This document shows positions 17,253 to 26,159 of a DNA stretch of 64,000 bases, one piece after another. The notes beneath the pieces were generated by a model. It saw only the letters and a program-made list of their open reading frames with translations. It did not search any database and was not told the DNA's origin. Position 1 is the stretch's first letter. Each line of letters opens with the position of its first letter. Made by a program: the position numbers and the translations under genes. The stretch comes from Bacillus sp. T3 (GTDB taxonomy: Bacteria > Bacillota > Bacilli > Bacillales > Cytobacillaceae), in the NCBI RefSeq assembly GCF_033449965.1, contig NZ_CP137761.1, forward strand, positions 3,596,001 through 3,660,000, read 5' to 3'.

Positions 17253-18015
17253 GTTGTTCAGCTCCTTCCTGTTCGTAAGCTCTGAAGTAGGAGCCTACTT
17301 CAAGGTCGATGATTCCTTTTTCATTTTGATCCAATTGGCTTATAATCGAAGGATAATGAGCCATTTTTTCATCAAAACTTCTCAGGGTAGCAAGCACCTG
17401 GAAACCATCATTCATGTAAAGGGTTATACTATATTTATCGGTTTCTTTCGGGGTATAATAAATCTCTGAAATTGAGTTCACAATTCCATCAGGTAATTTC
17501 TCAAGACCATCAATCATTTTATTTAAGATGTTTCCCTTCGTAAATCCATTTAGGATAGGAGCTTGTATCGGAAACGTTTCTCGTTTCATTTTCGGAAGAA
17601 TCTCTCCGTTCTCTAATACGGCAGAAAAGTTTTCTCCCTTCGCGATATAAGCTATTTGTTTATGTTCCTGAATTGTAATCACAACGCTAGAAGGAAATTT
17701 AACGAGAACTTTGACTTTCTTAATCTCCGGCAACTGTCCTAGCTTCTTTTCGATTTGCCCTTCGTTAATCTTCCAAATATTCGTTTTCGTCGTCAATCCT
17801 GAAAGGTCCTTAATATCCTCAGATGAATACACTTCATTACCCTTTACATGGATTTTCCTCACATGACTTAGGGGAGATTGGAAGTAGATTATGCAGCAAA
17901 CTAAGAGAAAGAAAACAAACAATAACATGACCAATCTTTTGTTGGCCTTCCTCTTTCTTTGCTGTTTTAATTTTGGTATACGATCTTCAAGGGAGACAAT
18001 TTTCCCTTTCTCCAC
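17230..18015 (-). CDS. divIB: Cell division protein DivIB (FtsQ)
   Basis: The 261-residue bitopic division protein that stabilises the FtsL-DivIC complex. It has a basic cytoplasmic tail (KLKQQRKRKANKR), one membrane segment (VMLLFVFFLLVCCIIYF, about 28-45) and a POTRA domain starting VRKIHVKGNEVYSSEDIKDL. An acidic tail follows. I chose the GTG at 18015 (next residues EKGKIVSLEDRIPK) because it follows AGAGGTGAG and matches the family length. Confidence 0.94.
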   Translation of the reverse strand: MEKGKIVSLEDRIPKLKQQRKRKANKRLVMLLFVFFLLVCCIIYFQSPLSHVRKIHVKGNEVYSSEDIKDLSGLTTKTNIWKINEGQIEKKLGQLPEIKKVKVLVKFPSSVVITIQEHKQIAYIAKGENFSAVLENGEILPKMKRETFPIQAPILNGFTKGNILNKMIDGLEKLPDGIVNSISEIYYTPKETDKYSITLYMNDGFQVLATLRSFDEKMAHYPSIISQLDQNEKGIIDLEVGSYFRAYEQEGAEQLEDEGEG

Positions 18016-18051
18016 TCCACTCACCTCTTGAAGCTTGTCAATTATACAATA

Positions 18052-18083
18052 AAGTGAAAACAACGGCACGATATCATGCCGTT
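18052..18083 (-). terminator. Hairpin between murB and divIB
   Basis: A stem AACGGCA/TGCCGTT (18062-18068 with 18077-18083) with a short U-rich tail on the minus strand. It is a moderate terminator or attenuator within the dcw cluster. Confidence 0.6.
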
Positions 18084-18146
18084 ATTTACCGAGACCTTCC
18101 ATTGTCCTATTCAATAATTATATCATATTAGCGGGTTCAAACCGAA

Positions 18147-19065
18147 TCATTTCTGTAAGTTTTTCCCGATTATTTCTACTTCTGTTTCCATTTTTATTTC
18201 ATATAATGCAAAAATTTTATCTTTAATATATTGAATTAAATCTTCAACATCCTTAGCCGTTGCGTTTCCGCTATTGACGATGAAATTCCCATGCATTTCT
18301 GATATTTTCGCCCCGCCAATCGAAAAGCCTTTCAAGCCAGCGGCTTCAATTAACTGCCCTGCATAGTTGGGAAGCGGGTTACGAAAAATACTTCCAGGCA
18401 CAAGGATAATTCCATGGTTGTGTATGTTTTCGGTAATCTTTATTTTTTTGCATTTCGGCAACAATTGAATCTTTTTCGCCTTTCATCAACTCAAATACTG
18501 CCTCGACGACAATTCCAGGGCGTTTCTTTTGTAAGACGGATGTCCGGTAGGAAAACTCCATTTCTTCATTTGAGAGCCACTCCATAGTGCCATCAGGAAA
18601 AAGAATATGAGCTTTCGTTAGAATCTTAGAAATATCGCTCCCGTGTGCACCAGCATTCATATAAACGGCACCACCAACAGAACCAGGAATACCACCGGCA
18701 AACTCTAGGCCAGACAGACCTTTTTTACAGATCATTGTGGCAAAGCTTACGAGTGATGCCCCTCCACCAACTTTGACCTCTGTACCATTTACCTCTAATT
18801 GATCGAGGCCTGCTCCTAATTTAATAACAACCCCTTCAAGTCCTTGATCCGAAACAAGTAGATTCGAGCCCCTGCCTATGGCACGCCATTTTATATTATA
18901 TTTACGGATTAACCTCATTGTTTTTTGAAGATGTTCAATCGAAGATGGTTCAATAAAAAGCTGAGCTGGTCCGCCAATTTTCATCGTTGTATGATTTGCT
19001 AATAATTCATGTTCCTTAATCTTGCCAACCTGTTGTTCTTTTAGTTCAGTAAGAAAAGCGTTCAT
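18147..19065 (-). CDS. murB: UDP-N-acetylenolpyruvoylglucosamine reductase MurB (interrupted by a one-base insertion)
   Basis: MurB reduces the enolpyruvyl group to give UDP-MurNAc, the second step of peptidoglycan precursor synthesis. The FAD-binding part shows AIGRGSNLLVSDQGLEG and AGGIPGSVGGAVYMNAGAHG. The C-terminal domain shows FRNPLPNYAGQLIEAAGLKG and GNFIVNSGNATA. The frame breaks between ...NYPCA and GSIFRNP; deleting one base of the CC pair (complement of 18397-18398) restores about 305 residues. MurB is essential, so the break is probably a sequencing error. Confidence 0.93.
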
Positions 19066-19138
19066 GGTTACCTCCCTTTCATGATTAGGTTCGGTGTAAT
19101 TTATTTTATGCTAAAGGGATATTCTGGGCTACAACTCA

Positions 19139-20233
19139 CTATCGTTTTGTGATTTCCTTCATGACTTGCAATAATCTGCCAGCAGCGTCAGGAATCCCAA
19201 GTTTCCTTGCCGCTATTTTCATTTCTGATAGCTTGTTTGTATTCAATAAAATATCATCAATTTTTTTTATTAGTTTTGCAGAATTTAGCTCAGATTCTAA
19301 TAATAGCTCCGCAGCACCATGGTCACTAAGGGCCCTTGCATTTTTCTCTTGGTGGTTATTTGTCACATATGGACTAGGAATGAGTATGCTCGGTACCCCT
19401 AAAGAGGTTAGCTCAGCTAAAGTGGTGGCACCAGCACGCGAAACAGTCAAGTCAATTCCCGCTAGAACTTCAGGCATATTATGTACAAACGGTTTGATTA
19501 TGACATTATTAGGATTTCCTGAAATCTCAGCTTCTTGCTTCACCTTTTCATAGTGAGCATCACCCGTCACATATAAAAGTTGATATGGCTTTTCACCAAA
19601 CTGTGACAAAGATTTTAGGACGGCTTCATTGATTGGTCGTGCCCCTCTGCTTCCTCCAAAAATCAGGACAGATGGGAGGTTTTTCGTTAAACCTACAGAC
19701 TTCTTACCTTTTTCGCCATCCTGTCCAAGCACTTCTGATGCACGAGGATTTCCCGTTAGTACAACCTTTTGTTCTGGAAAATACTGCTTTGCTTCCTCAA
19801 AGCAAATAGCCACTCTGTCCACATAACGACTTAAGAATTTATTTGTTAACCCAGGGACACTATTTTGCTCATGAACTATGGTCGGAATGCCTAATTTAGC
19901 AGCTGCATACACAACCGGTCCACAAACATATCCACCCGTGCCAATCACAACATCTGGTTTGAATTTTTTTAAGATGACTTTACTATCATGAACACCTTTT
20001 AAAAATCGATAAATCGTTTTAACATTTTCAAAGGATAGCTTGCGTTTAAATCCAGTAATTTCAATGGCTTCAAACGGAATATTTTCTCTTGGTACAAGCG
20101 TACTTTCAAGCCCTTTTTTTGTTCCGATATATAGAAATTCAGCGTTTTTTTCTGTCTTGTTGATTTCTCGTATTAATGCTAAGGCAGGATAAATGTGGCC
20201 TCCTGTTCCTCCGCCACTAACAACAATTTTCAT
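19139..20233 (-). CDS. murG: MurG, lipid II synthase (GlcNAc transferase)
   Basis: A 364-residue GT28 glycosyltransferase that adds GlcNAc from UDP-GlcNAc to lipid I at the inner membrane face. Marks: GGTGGHIYPALAL at the N-terminus, VVIGTGGYVCGPVV, HEQNSVPGLTN, IFGGSRGARPINEA and the donor site SRAGATTLAEL...PSPYVTNNHQEKNA. It precedes murB in the cluster with a GAGGTGA ribosome binding site. Confidence 0.98.
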   Translation of the reverse strand: MKIVVSGGGTGGHIYPALALIREINKTEKNAEFLYIGTKKGLESTLVPRENIPFEAIEITGFKRKLSFENVKTIYRFLKGVHDSKVILKKFKPDVVIGTGGYVCGPVVYAAAKLGIPTIVHEQNSVPGLTNKFLSRYVDRVAICFEEAKQYFPEQKVVLTGNPRASEVLGQDGEKGKKSVGLTKNLPSVLIFGGSRGARPINEAVLKSLSQFGEKPYQLLYVTGDAHYEKVKQEAEISGNPNNVIIKPFVHNMPEVLAGIDLTVSRAGATTLAELTSLGVPSILIPSPYVTNNHQEKNARALSDHGAAELLLESELNSAKLIKKIDDILLNTNKLSEMKIAARKLGIPDAAGRLLQVMKEITKR

Positions 20234-20451
20234 CTTACTTTCACCTCAATTTATAAAAGCGTGAGCATCTAAACTAAAATCAACTCACTGATTTTGAAAA
20301 CGTACCTTTACAATTTTACTATAAAATTGTACTAAAATAATCATTCAATTTAATCTTAATTGTTTTGTAATAAAAGAAACATATGTTTCATGGGTATTAC
20401 ATAAACACTAGTACGACCAAATGTATAAAGAAAGGGGTAAGTTACAGTTAA

Positions 20452-20479
20452 ATGCTGATTGGAGCGGAAATCAACATTC
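20452..20479. repeat. Collapsed mini-copy of repeat family A
   Basis: GCTGATTGGAGCG is joined directly to GCGGAAATCAAC. These are the two outer ends of the 128-bp repeat at 5298-5425 with the whole interior missing. It lies in the spoVE-murG gap next to the spoVE terminator. Confidence 0.6.
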
Positions 20480-20499
20480 AAACTGAACACATCCATAGA

Positions 20500-20530
20500 A
20501 AAAGAAAGAAACCCTGTAATAACAGGGTCT
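20500..20530 (-). terminator. Intrinsic terminator of spoVE
   Basis: ACCCTGT/ACAGGGT stem (20511-20517 with 20522-20528) followed by a T-rich tail on the minus strand, just after the spoVE stop. Confidence 0.75.
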
Positions 20531-20532
20531 GT

Positions 20533-21633
20533 CTACAATCTTGCGTACCGACTTATGTTTAAGAGGACACCAATTGCCATGAGCATTAAGGTGAGCGAGG
20601 AGCCTCCGTAGCTTAAGAATGGAAGCGTAATACCCGTTACAGGCATTAACCCCGTTACAACGCCGATATTGATCATCACTTGGATGGCAATCATCGCGAT
20701 TATTCCTACCGCTAAGAAGCTTCCATAAAGATCTGGAGCACCTAATGCAATTCGAATGCCCCTCCATAATAATAAAGCAAATAATAATAAAACAAATGAG
20801 CCACCGATAAACCCAAGCTCTTCTGCTAAAATAGCAAAGATAAAATCAGTCTGTGGCTCGGGTAGGTAAAAGAATTTTTGACGACTTTCTCCCAGACCTA
20901 AACCGAACAATCCACCAGGGCCGATTGCGTAAAGTGATTGAATGATTTGAAATCCACTCCCAAGCGGATCCTGCCATGGATCCATAAAGGAGGTAATACG
21001 CTTCATTCGATAAGGAGCTGAAATGATTAAGCCCACAAACCCTGCTACACCAAGTAACCCTAAACCAACGAAATGACTAATTCTTGCACCAGCAATAAAA
21101 ATCATCACGACACATGTTCCGACCATTACTGTTCCTGTTCCTAAATCAGGTTGAAGCATGATCATGGCAAATGCAGTGAACACCAGAGCCAACGATGGTA
21201 CCAGTCCAAGTTTAAATGACGTAATTAATTTTTGACGTTCGGATAAAAACTTCGCTAAAAAGGCAATCATAGCCAGCTTCATAAATTCAGAAGGCTGAAT
21301 CGAAAAAGCTCCAACGCCAATCCAGCTTCTTGAACCATTTCTGACATTTCCGATACCAGGGATCAAAACAAGAATTAATAAAACAAAACACGTAATGACC
21401 AGTACCTTTGCCCATGTTCTCCAAGTCCAATAATCAATGTTCATAATGAAGAACATAGCAAAGATTCCAACACCTGCAAATAGTAATTGTCTCTTCGCGA
21501 AGAAAAATGAATCATCAAATTTATAATCGGCCCAGACTGCACTTGCACTGTATACCATAATCAGGCCTACAGCGAGCAATGTAAAAGTAATGATCATTAG
21601 CAATAAATCAGGAGTAGTCTTTTTTTGCGGCAA
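20533..21633 (-). CDS. spoVE: SpoVE, SEDS-family peptidoglycan polymerase of the spore cortex
   Basis: A 366-residue SEDS (FtsW/RodA) protein with about ten membrane segments. Marks: GLIMVYSASAVWA, NGSRSWIGVGAFSIQPSEFMK (shown as two pieces: NGSRSWIG and IQPSEFMK), PQTDFIFAILAEELGF and TLPFLSYGGSSL. In B. subtilis SpoVE works with SpoVD to make cortex. The TTG start at 21633 follows GAGGTG and matches the 366-residue SpoVE length. The gene lies between murD and murG, where B. subtilis has spoVE, and the vegetative FtsW is usually near pycA. Confidence 0.93.
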   Translation of the reverse strand: MPQKKTTPDLLLMIITFTLLAVGLIMVYSASAVWADYKFDDSFFFAKRQLLFAGVGIFAMFFIMNIDYWTWRTWAKVLVITCFVLLILVLIPGIGNVRNGSRSWIGVGAFSIQPSEFMKLAMIAFLAKFLSERQKLITSFKLGLVPSLALVFTAFAMIMLQPDLGTGTVMVGTCVVMIFIAGARISHFVGLGLLGVAGFVGLIISAPYRMKRITSFMDPWQDPLGSGFQIIQSLYAIGPGGLFGLGLGESRQKFFYLPEPQTDFIFAILAEELGFIGGSFVLLLFALLLWRGIRIALGAPDLYGSFLAVGIIAMIAIQVMINIGVVTGLMPVTGITLPFLSYGGSSLTLMLMAIGVLLNISRYARL

Positions 21634-21698
21634 TGCAACACACCTCGACTGTGAGTTTAGAGCCTGAATCCCGAATAGCACTGGAGGACAAACCCTTA

Positions 21699-23048
21699 CT
21701 AAAGCTTATGCACCGCTTCGATAAAAATGTCTCCCCTTACTTCGAAAGTTTTATATTGATCCCAGCTTGCACAAGCAGGTGATAAAAGAATTACATCGCC
21801 CTTTTCAGAAAGTTCGAATGCAACGGGAACGGCTTTCTCCACATTATCGACGCGTTTAATCGCTTTTATTCCTGCCGCTTTTGCTGCTTCTTCTAATTTT
21901 GGTGCTGTTTGACCAAATGTAATCAACGCTTTCACATTTTGCATTGAAGGAATTAGTTCATCGAAGCTATTACCGCGATCTAATCCCCCTGCGAGTAAAA
22001 CAATTGGGGTTTCAAAGGCAGCGAGCGCTTTTGAAGTAGCTAAAATATTCGTTGCTTTTGAATCATTATAGAAACGACGACCTTCTTTTTCACTAATAAA
22101 TTGCAAACGGTGCTTAACCCCTTTAAAGGTACTTAACACTTGATATATCGCTTCATTTGAAACTCCACATAGCTTTGCTGCTGCCACAGACGATAAAATA
22201 TTTTCTAAGTTATGTACTCCAGGAAGAACGATATCCTTAATTCTAACAATCTGCTCCAATCCAAACATAACCCAACCGTCACGGATATACGCACCTTCAC
22301 CTAAATTCTTTGTCGTTGAAAAGTAGATCACTTTCGCGGCAGTATTTTTTGCTAATTCCACACACTGCTGCTGATCACCATTGATTATTAAATAATCATG
22401 TTCAGTTTGATTTCCTGTAATTCTTGCTTTTGCGCCCCAATATTCACTTCTTGTTCCATGATAATCAAGATGGGCATCATAAAGATTCGTTATGATCGCA
22501 ATTTTCGGTCTGAATGTAGTAATCCCCATCAATTGAAAAGAGGATAATTCAATCACAATTGTATTGTCCGAAGTAGCTTTTTCGGCAACGCCAGATGCTA
22601 CGGTACCTATATTTCCAGCAATTAATGGTTGCTTTTGCCCGATATTAAGCATTTCAAAAACCAGTGTCGTCGTCGTTGTTTTTCCATTTGTTCCTGTAAT
22701 ACCGATAAATGGTGCTTCCGAGATTTGATAAGCAAGCTCTACCTCTGTAATGACAGGAATTTCTCGATCTAACGCGCCAACAATCATCGGATTATGATAC
22801 GGAATTCCAGGATTTTTTACAATAACTTCAAACCCCTCATCTAAAAGTTCAATCGGGTGGTCACCGCAAATTACCTTAATCCCCTGTTCTAGTAGCCCTT
22901 GGGCCTCAGGATTTTCAGATAATGGCTTTTTATCATTTACCGTTACAAACGCGCCAAGCTTATGAAGCAGAGAGGCCGCACTTACCCCGCTTTTTGCTAA
23001 CCCTAAAACTAGTACCTTTTTATGGCGATATAGTTCAATCATTTTCAT
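21699..23048 (-). CDS. murD: UDP-MurNAc-L-Ala--D-Glu ligase MurD
   Basis: A 449-residue Mur ligase that adds D-glutamate in the cytoplasm. Marks: VLVLGLAKSGVSAASLL (N-domain), GITGTNGKTTTTTLV (P-loop), NLYDAHLDYHG, and HRLQFISEKEGRRFYNDSKATN in the C-domain, seen as EGRRFYNDSKATN. The ATG follows AGAGGTG and lies one base after the mraY stop region. Confidence 0.98.
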   Translation of the reverse strand: MKMIELYRHKKVLVLGLAKSGVSAASLLHKLGAFVTVNDKKPLSENPEAQGLLEQGIKVICGDHPIELLDEGFEVIVKNPGIPYHNPMIVGALDREIPVITEVELAYQISEAPFIGITGTNGKTTTTTLVFEMLNIGQKQPLIAGNIGTVASGVAEKATSDNTIVIELSSFQLMGITTFRPKIAIITNLYDAHLDYHGTRSEYWGAKARITGNQTEHDYLIINGDQQQCVELAKNTAAKVIYFSTTKNLGEGAYIRDGWVMFGLEQIVRIKDIVLPGVHNLENILSSVAAAKLCGVSNEAIYQVLSTFKGVKHRLQFISEKEGRRFYNDSKATNILATSKALAAFETPIVLLAGGLDRGNSFDELIPSMQNVKALITFGQTAPKLEEAAKAAGIKAIKRVDNVEKAVPVAFELSEKGDVILLSPACASWDQYKTFEVRGDIFIEAVHKL

Positions 23049-23049
23049 T

Positions 23050-24024
23050 TTATAACCACACCTCTATATAGATTCCTAACACGGCAAACAGTAAACCAAC
23101 AGTCCAAAACGTTACAACGACGCGCCACTCCGACCAGCCTACTAATTCATAGTGATGATGCAATGGACTCATACGAAATATTCTCTTCCAGGTCGTTTTA
23201 AACGATGCAACTTGCAAAATAACAGATAGCGTTTCGATTACAAATACCCCACCGATAATGATGAGTAGAATTTCTAGCTTTGTTAAAATCGCAATCGTCG
23301 CAATCGCACCTCCTAATGCCAATGAACCGGTATCTCCCATAAATACCTTTGCTGGATGAGCATTAAACACAAGAAAGCCCAACACAGCTCCTACAACCGC
23401 GACAGAAAATATCGCAATTTCAAATTGCGACTGATTCCACGCTAAAACAGCTAACGCTCCAAAGGCGATTGCAGCAGTCCCAGATACTAAACCATCCAAA
23501 CCATCTGTTAGATTGACTGCATTAGAGAAACCAACTAGCCAGAAAACAACAAACAGCAGATAGAACCAACCAAAATCAATGGAATAATCTACAAAAGGAA
23601 TATTGACTTCAGTTGAAAAATCATTTTGTATATAGACGAAATAAAAAATGCCTGAAATAATAATTTGCCCTAAAAGCTTTTGCTTCGATGTTAAACCAAG
23701 GTTTCGTTTCATTACAACTTTTATAAAATCATCTAAAAATCCTAGTAATCCAAATCCGAACGTTACAAATAATAATAAATATGTTTTTACGGTTGGCTCT
23801 GCAAATTTACCGGTCATCACCAAGGTTGTCACAATGATGGAGAGGAGAATCATAACCCCGCCCATTGTTGGTGTTCCTGTCTTCTTTTGATGTGACTTTG
23901 GCCCTTCTTCTCTAATGCTTTGTCCAAATTTTAATCTTCTTAAGAATGGAATAAAAACGGGAGAAAGTAAGACAGTAATCAAAAAGCCCATTAATATCGA
24001 GAAAAATATAACTTGCTCCATCAT
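23050..24024 (-). CDS. mraY: Phospho-MurNAc-pentapeptide transferase MraY
   Basis: A 324-residue polytopic enzyme that makes lipid I from UDP-MurNAc-pentapeptide and undecaprenyl phosphate. Marks: GPKSHQKKTGTPTMGG, the catalytic FLDDFIKV, NAVNLTDGLDGL and VFMGDTGSLALGG. The histidine cluster RMSPLHHHYE is near the C-terminus. It starts with tandem ATGs after AAGGAGGGG. Confidence 0.98.
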   Translation of the reverse strand: MMEQVIFFSILMGFLITVLLSPVFIPFLRRLKFGQSIREEGPKSHQKKTGTPTMGGVMILLSIIVTTLVMTGKFAEPTVKTYLLLFVTFGFGLLGFLDDFIKVVMKRNLGLTSKQKLLGQIIISGIFYFVYIQNDFSTEVNIPFVDYSIDFGWFYLLFVVFWLVGFSNAVNLTDGLDGLVSGTAAIAFGALAVLAWNQSQFEIAIFSVAVVGAVLGFLVFNAHPAKVFMGDTGSLALGGAIATIAILTKLEILLIIIGGVFVIETLSVILQVASFKTTWKRIFRMSPLHHHYELVGWSEWRVVVTFWTVGLLFAVLGIYIEVWL

Positions 24025-24026
24025 TT

Positions 24027-24473
24027 TTATCCCCTCCTTACATCCTCAAGTGTTTGCATTAGCTGCATAATTGGCTTAACCTTATCAGAATCATCATATG
24101 TTTTCATTTTTTCATTAAGAAGTTCTACGTTTATAAAATTGGACATTTGTGTTCTTTCCTCTTCCTGCTTTACCGTTTCAATGTAACTTTCAAGCATAAT
24201 TTTAATATCTGTTTCTAAATCTTTTGTAAAAAATATTGGGAAATGGTTAGGCGTGTAAGCGGGAAGTTTATGGTCCTCTTCCCATATTGCTGCTATCGCC
24301 CCATTATGAATCGCATCCAATAATTCATTTGAATTTCCCCAAAGCGGAATAAATAAGCCGCGAGGCTGCTCTTCTTCCCCATTCGTTGCCACAGTGTCAA
24401 ATTCTAGACTTAAATCTTGTATGCCTGCTGTTTTTGAAAAAATAGTAGTTAACCATGCATATCCGATTTTCAT
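24027..24473 (-). CDS. Stand-alone MurF/MurE N-domain-like protein without ATPase domain
   Basis: A 148-residue protein coupled to murE by an ATGA overlap and ending two bases before mraY. Residues about 28-98 follow the pattern of the substrate-binding N-domain of MurE/MurF: GLFIPLWG where ligases have (D)LFIALKG, LLDAIHNGAIAAIWEED like QAIxNGAVAAIVE, and FPIFFTKDLETDIKIM like PVIVVKDTLKALQ. There is no GTNGKT ATP-binding motif, nor a central or C-terminal ligase domain. It is therefore not a ligase, although murE has this order before murF in many bacteria. Residues 105-148 look helical. B. subtilis lacks a gene here. Its function is unknown; a decayed murF or a regulatory/scaffold protein are both possible. 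Confidence 0.75.
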   Translation of the reverse strand: MKIGYAWLTTIFSKTAGIQDLSLEFDTVATNGEEEQPRGLFIPLWGNSNELLDAIHNGAIAAIWEEDHKLPAYTPNHFPIFFTKDLETDIKIMLESYIETVKQEEERTQMSNFINVELLNEKMKTYDDSDKVKPIMQLMQTLEDVRRG

Positions 24474-25939
24474 TCTTTCCGCTCCTTAATCGCCTCTTTC
24501 GCCACAATTCGGTCATCAAAGGAGAGAATTTGTTCACCGATTATTTGATATGTTTCATGTCCTTTTCCAGCAATTAAAATAATATCATCACGATTTGCTG
24601 AATCAATCGCAAAGGTAATAGCTTCTTTGCGATCAACAATCACTCGATAATCTGCTTTACTTAAAACTCCTGCTTCCATGTCGTTTAGGATGGCATTTGG
24701 ATCCTCGCTCCGTGGATTATCTGAGGTGAAAATTGGATCGGTTCCATATTTCACAGCTATTTGTGCCATAAGTGGACGCTTCGTTTTGTCGCGATCTCCC
24801 CCACAGCCTACCACAACAAAAATCCGTTTTTCAGCAAACTGTTGTATCGTTTTTAATACATTTTCGAGACTATCTGGTGTATGAGCATAATCGACAATGA
24901 CAGCGTAGGATTGACCTTCATCCACCAGCTCCATTCTACCAGAAACCCCTTGTACCTCTTCGATCGAAGCGATAATTTGTGATAGAGGTATACCATATAC
25001 AAGCCCTGAGGCAATACTAGCAAGTACATTGTAAATGTTAAATTTACCAATCAATTTCATCGTAACTTTCTCAATACCGATTGGGGTTTTGAGCTCAAAG
25101 CTTGTTCCACTGGCATTCATCCTAATATTTGTCGCACGTAAATCTGCTTCAAAATCAATTCCATAGGTTAATATATGAGCAGCAGTCGATTTTTCATATC
25201 CTAAAGATGCCTCGTCATCCACATTAAGAATGGCAAATTTCGGTGTTTTTACATCAAACGTGTTACCAAGCTGAGAGAAAAGCAATCCCTTCGCTCTTTT
25301 GTATTCCTCCATCGTATGATGGTAATCCAAGTGATCCTGAGTTAAGTTCGTAAAAACAGCCGTATTATAATCACAGCCATGTACTCTCCCCATATCTAAT
25401 GCATGGGATGAAACCTCCATTACCGCTGCTTCAACACCAGCATCAACCATTCTTTTGAAGGTTTTTTGCAAAGTTAAACTCTCAGGTGTTGTATTTTTAG
25501 TTTCTTCAACAACATCCCCAATTTTTGTGTACATTGTCCCAATTAAACCAGTTTTCTTCCCGGCATCGGCCAATATTTTTTCAATTAAATGGCTCGTTGT
25601 AGTCTTCCCATTTGTTCCAGTAATTCCAATTAAGTGCAGTTTTTTTGTTGGATGACCGTAAAATTGATCGGCGAGCACTGCCATTGCTCTTATCGTGTTT
25701 TTAACGACAATTACGGGTACATCTAAGTCTAATTCTCTTTCTGCGATCACTGCTACTGCTCCATTGGAAACTGCTGAAGGGGCAAATTGATGCCCATCGA
25801 CTGTATAGCCCTTCACGCATATAAACAAGCACCCTGGCTGGACCTTTCGATTATCATTTTCAATCGAAGTAATTTCTACATCTTCAAAGTCAAACGGTGC
25901 TAATGGATGTAAACTTTCCAGTAAACTATGTAAATTCAT
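24470..25939 (-). CDS. murE: UDP-MurNAc-tripeptide synthetase MurE (meso-DAP-adding)
   Basis: A 489-residue Mur ligase that adds the third stem residue. Marks: NDNRKVQPGCLFICVKG (N-domain), GITGTNGKTTTSHLI (P-loop), MEVSSHALDMGRVHG and NLTQDHLDYHHTMEEY. The DNPR motif in TSDNPRSEDPNAI indicates meso-diaminopimelate specificity. It is downstream of spoVD and its stop overlaps the next ATG. Confidence 0.97.
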   Translation of the reverse strand: MNLHSLLESLHPLAPFDFEDVEITSIENDNRKVQPGCLFICVKGYTVDGHQFAPSAVSNGAVAVIAERELDLDVPVIVVKNTIRAMAVLADQFYGHPTKKLHLIGITGTNGKTTTSHLIEKILADAGKKTGLIGTMYTKIGDVVEETKNTTPESLTLQKTFKRMVDAGVEAAVMEVSSHALDMGRVHGCDYNTAVFTNLTQDHLDYHHTMEEYKRAKGLLFSQLGNTFDVKTPKFAILNVDDEASLGYEKSTAAHILTYGIDFEADLRATNIRMNASGTSFELKTPIGIEKVTMKLIGKFNIYNVLASIASGLVYGIPLSQIIASIEEVQGVSGRMELVDEGQSYAVIVDYAHTPDSLENVLKTIQQFAEKRIFVVVGCGGDRDKTKRPLMAQIAVKYGTDPIFTSDNPRSEDPNAILNDMEAGVLSKADYRVIVDRKEAITFAIDSANRDDIILIAGKGHETYQIIGEQILSFDDRIVAKEAIKERKE

Positions 25940-26118
25940 TTAATATATCAATCCTCTCATCGAAAGAAGCCGATTCACATTAACTAAATACTTCTTACTA
26001 ACAAAAATTATGAAAGTATAAGTTTAATCTAAAAAATATAGCGGTTTTATTTTACACGATTCCAATCAATTAAGCCACGACATCGAGATAATTTTTTCTA
26101 CTAAATGTGTTTCCACGC

Positions 26119-26154
26119 AAAAGGAGCGGCGAAATAAATTTTGCCGCCCCTTCA
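26119..26154 (-). terminator. Probable terminator of spoVD
   Basis: A stem AAGGxGCGGC/GCCGCxCCTT (26121-26130 with 26143-26152, one mismatch) with TTTT after it on the minus strand, just past the spoVD stop. Confidence 0.65.
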
Positions 26155-26159
26155 ATGTT

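Noticed and set aside
24027..24473. Reading this gene as a true murF
   Set aside because: It lacks the ATP-binding loop and two of three ligase domains, with no frameshift to recover them.
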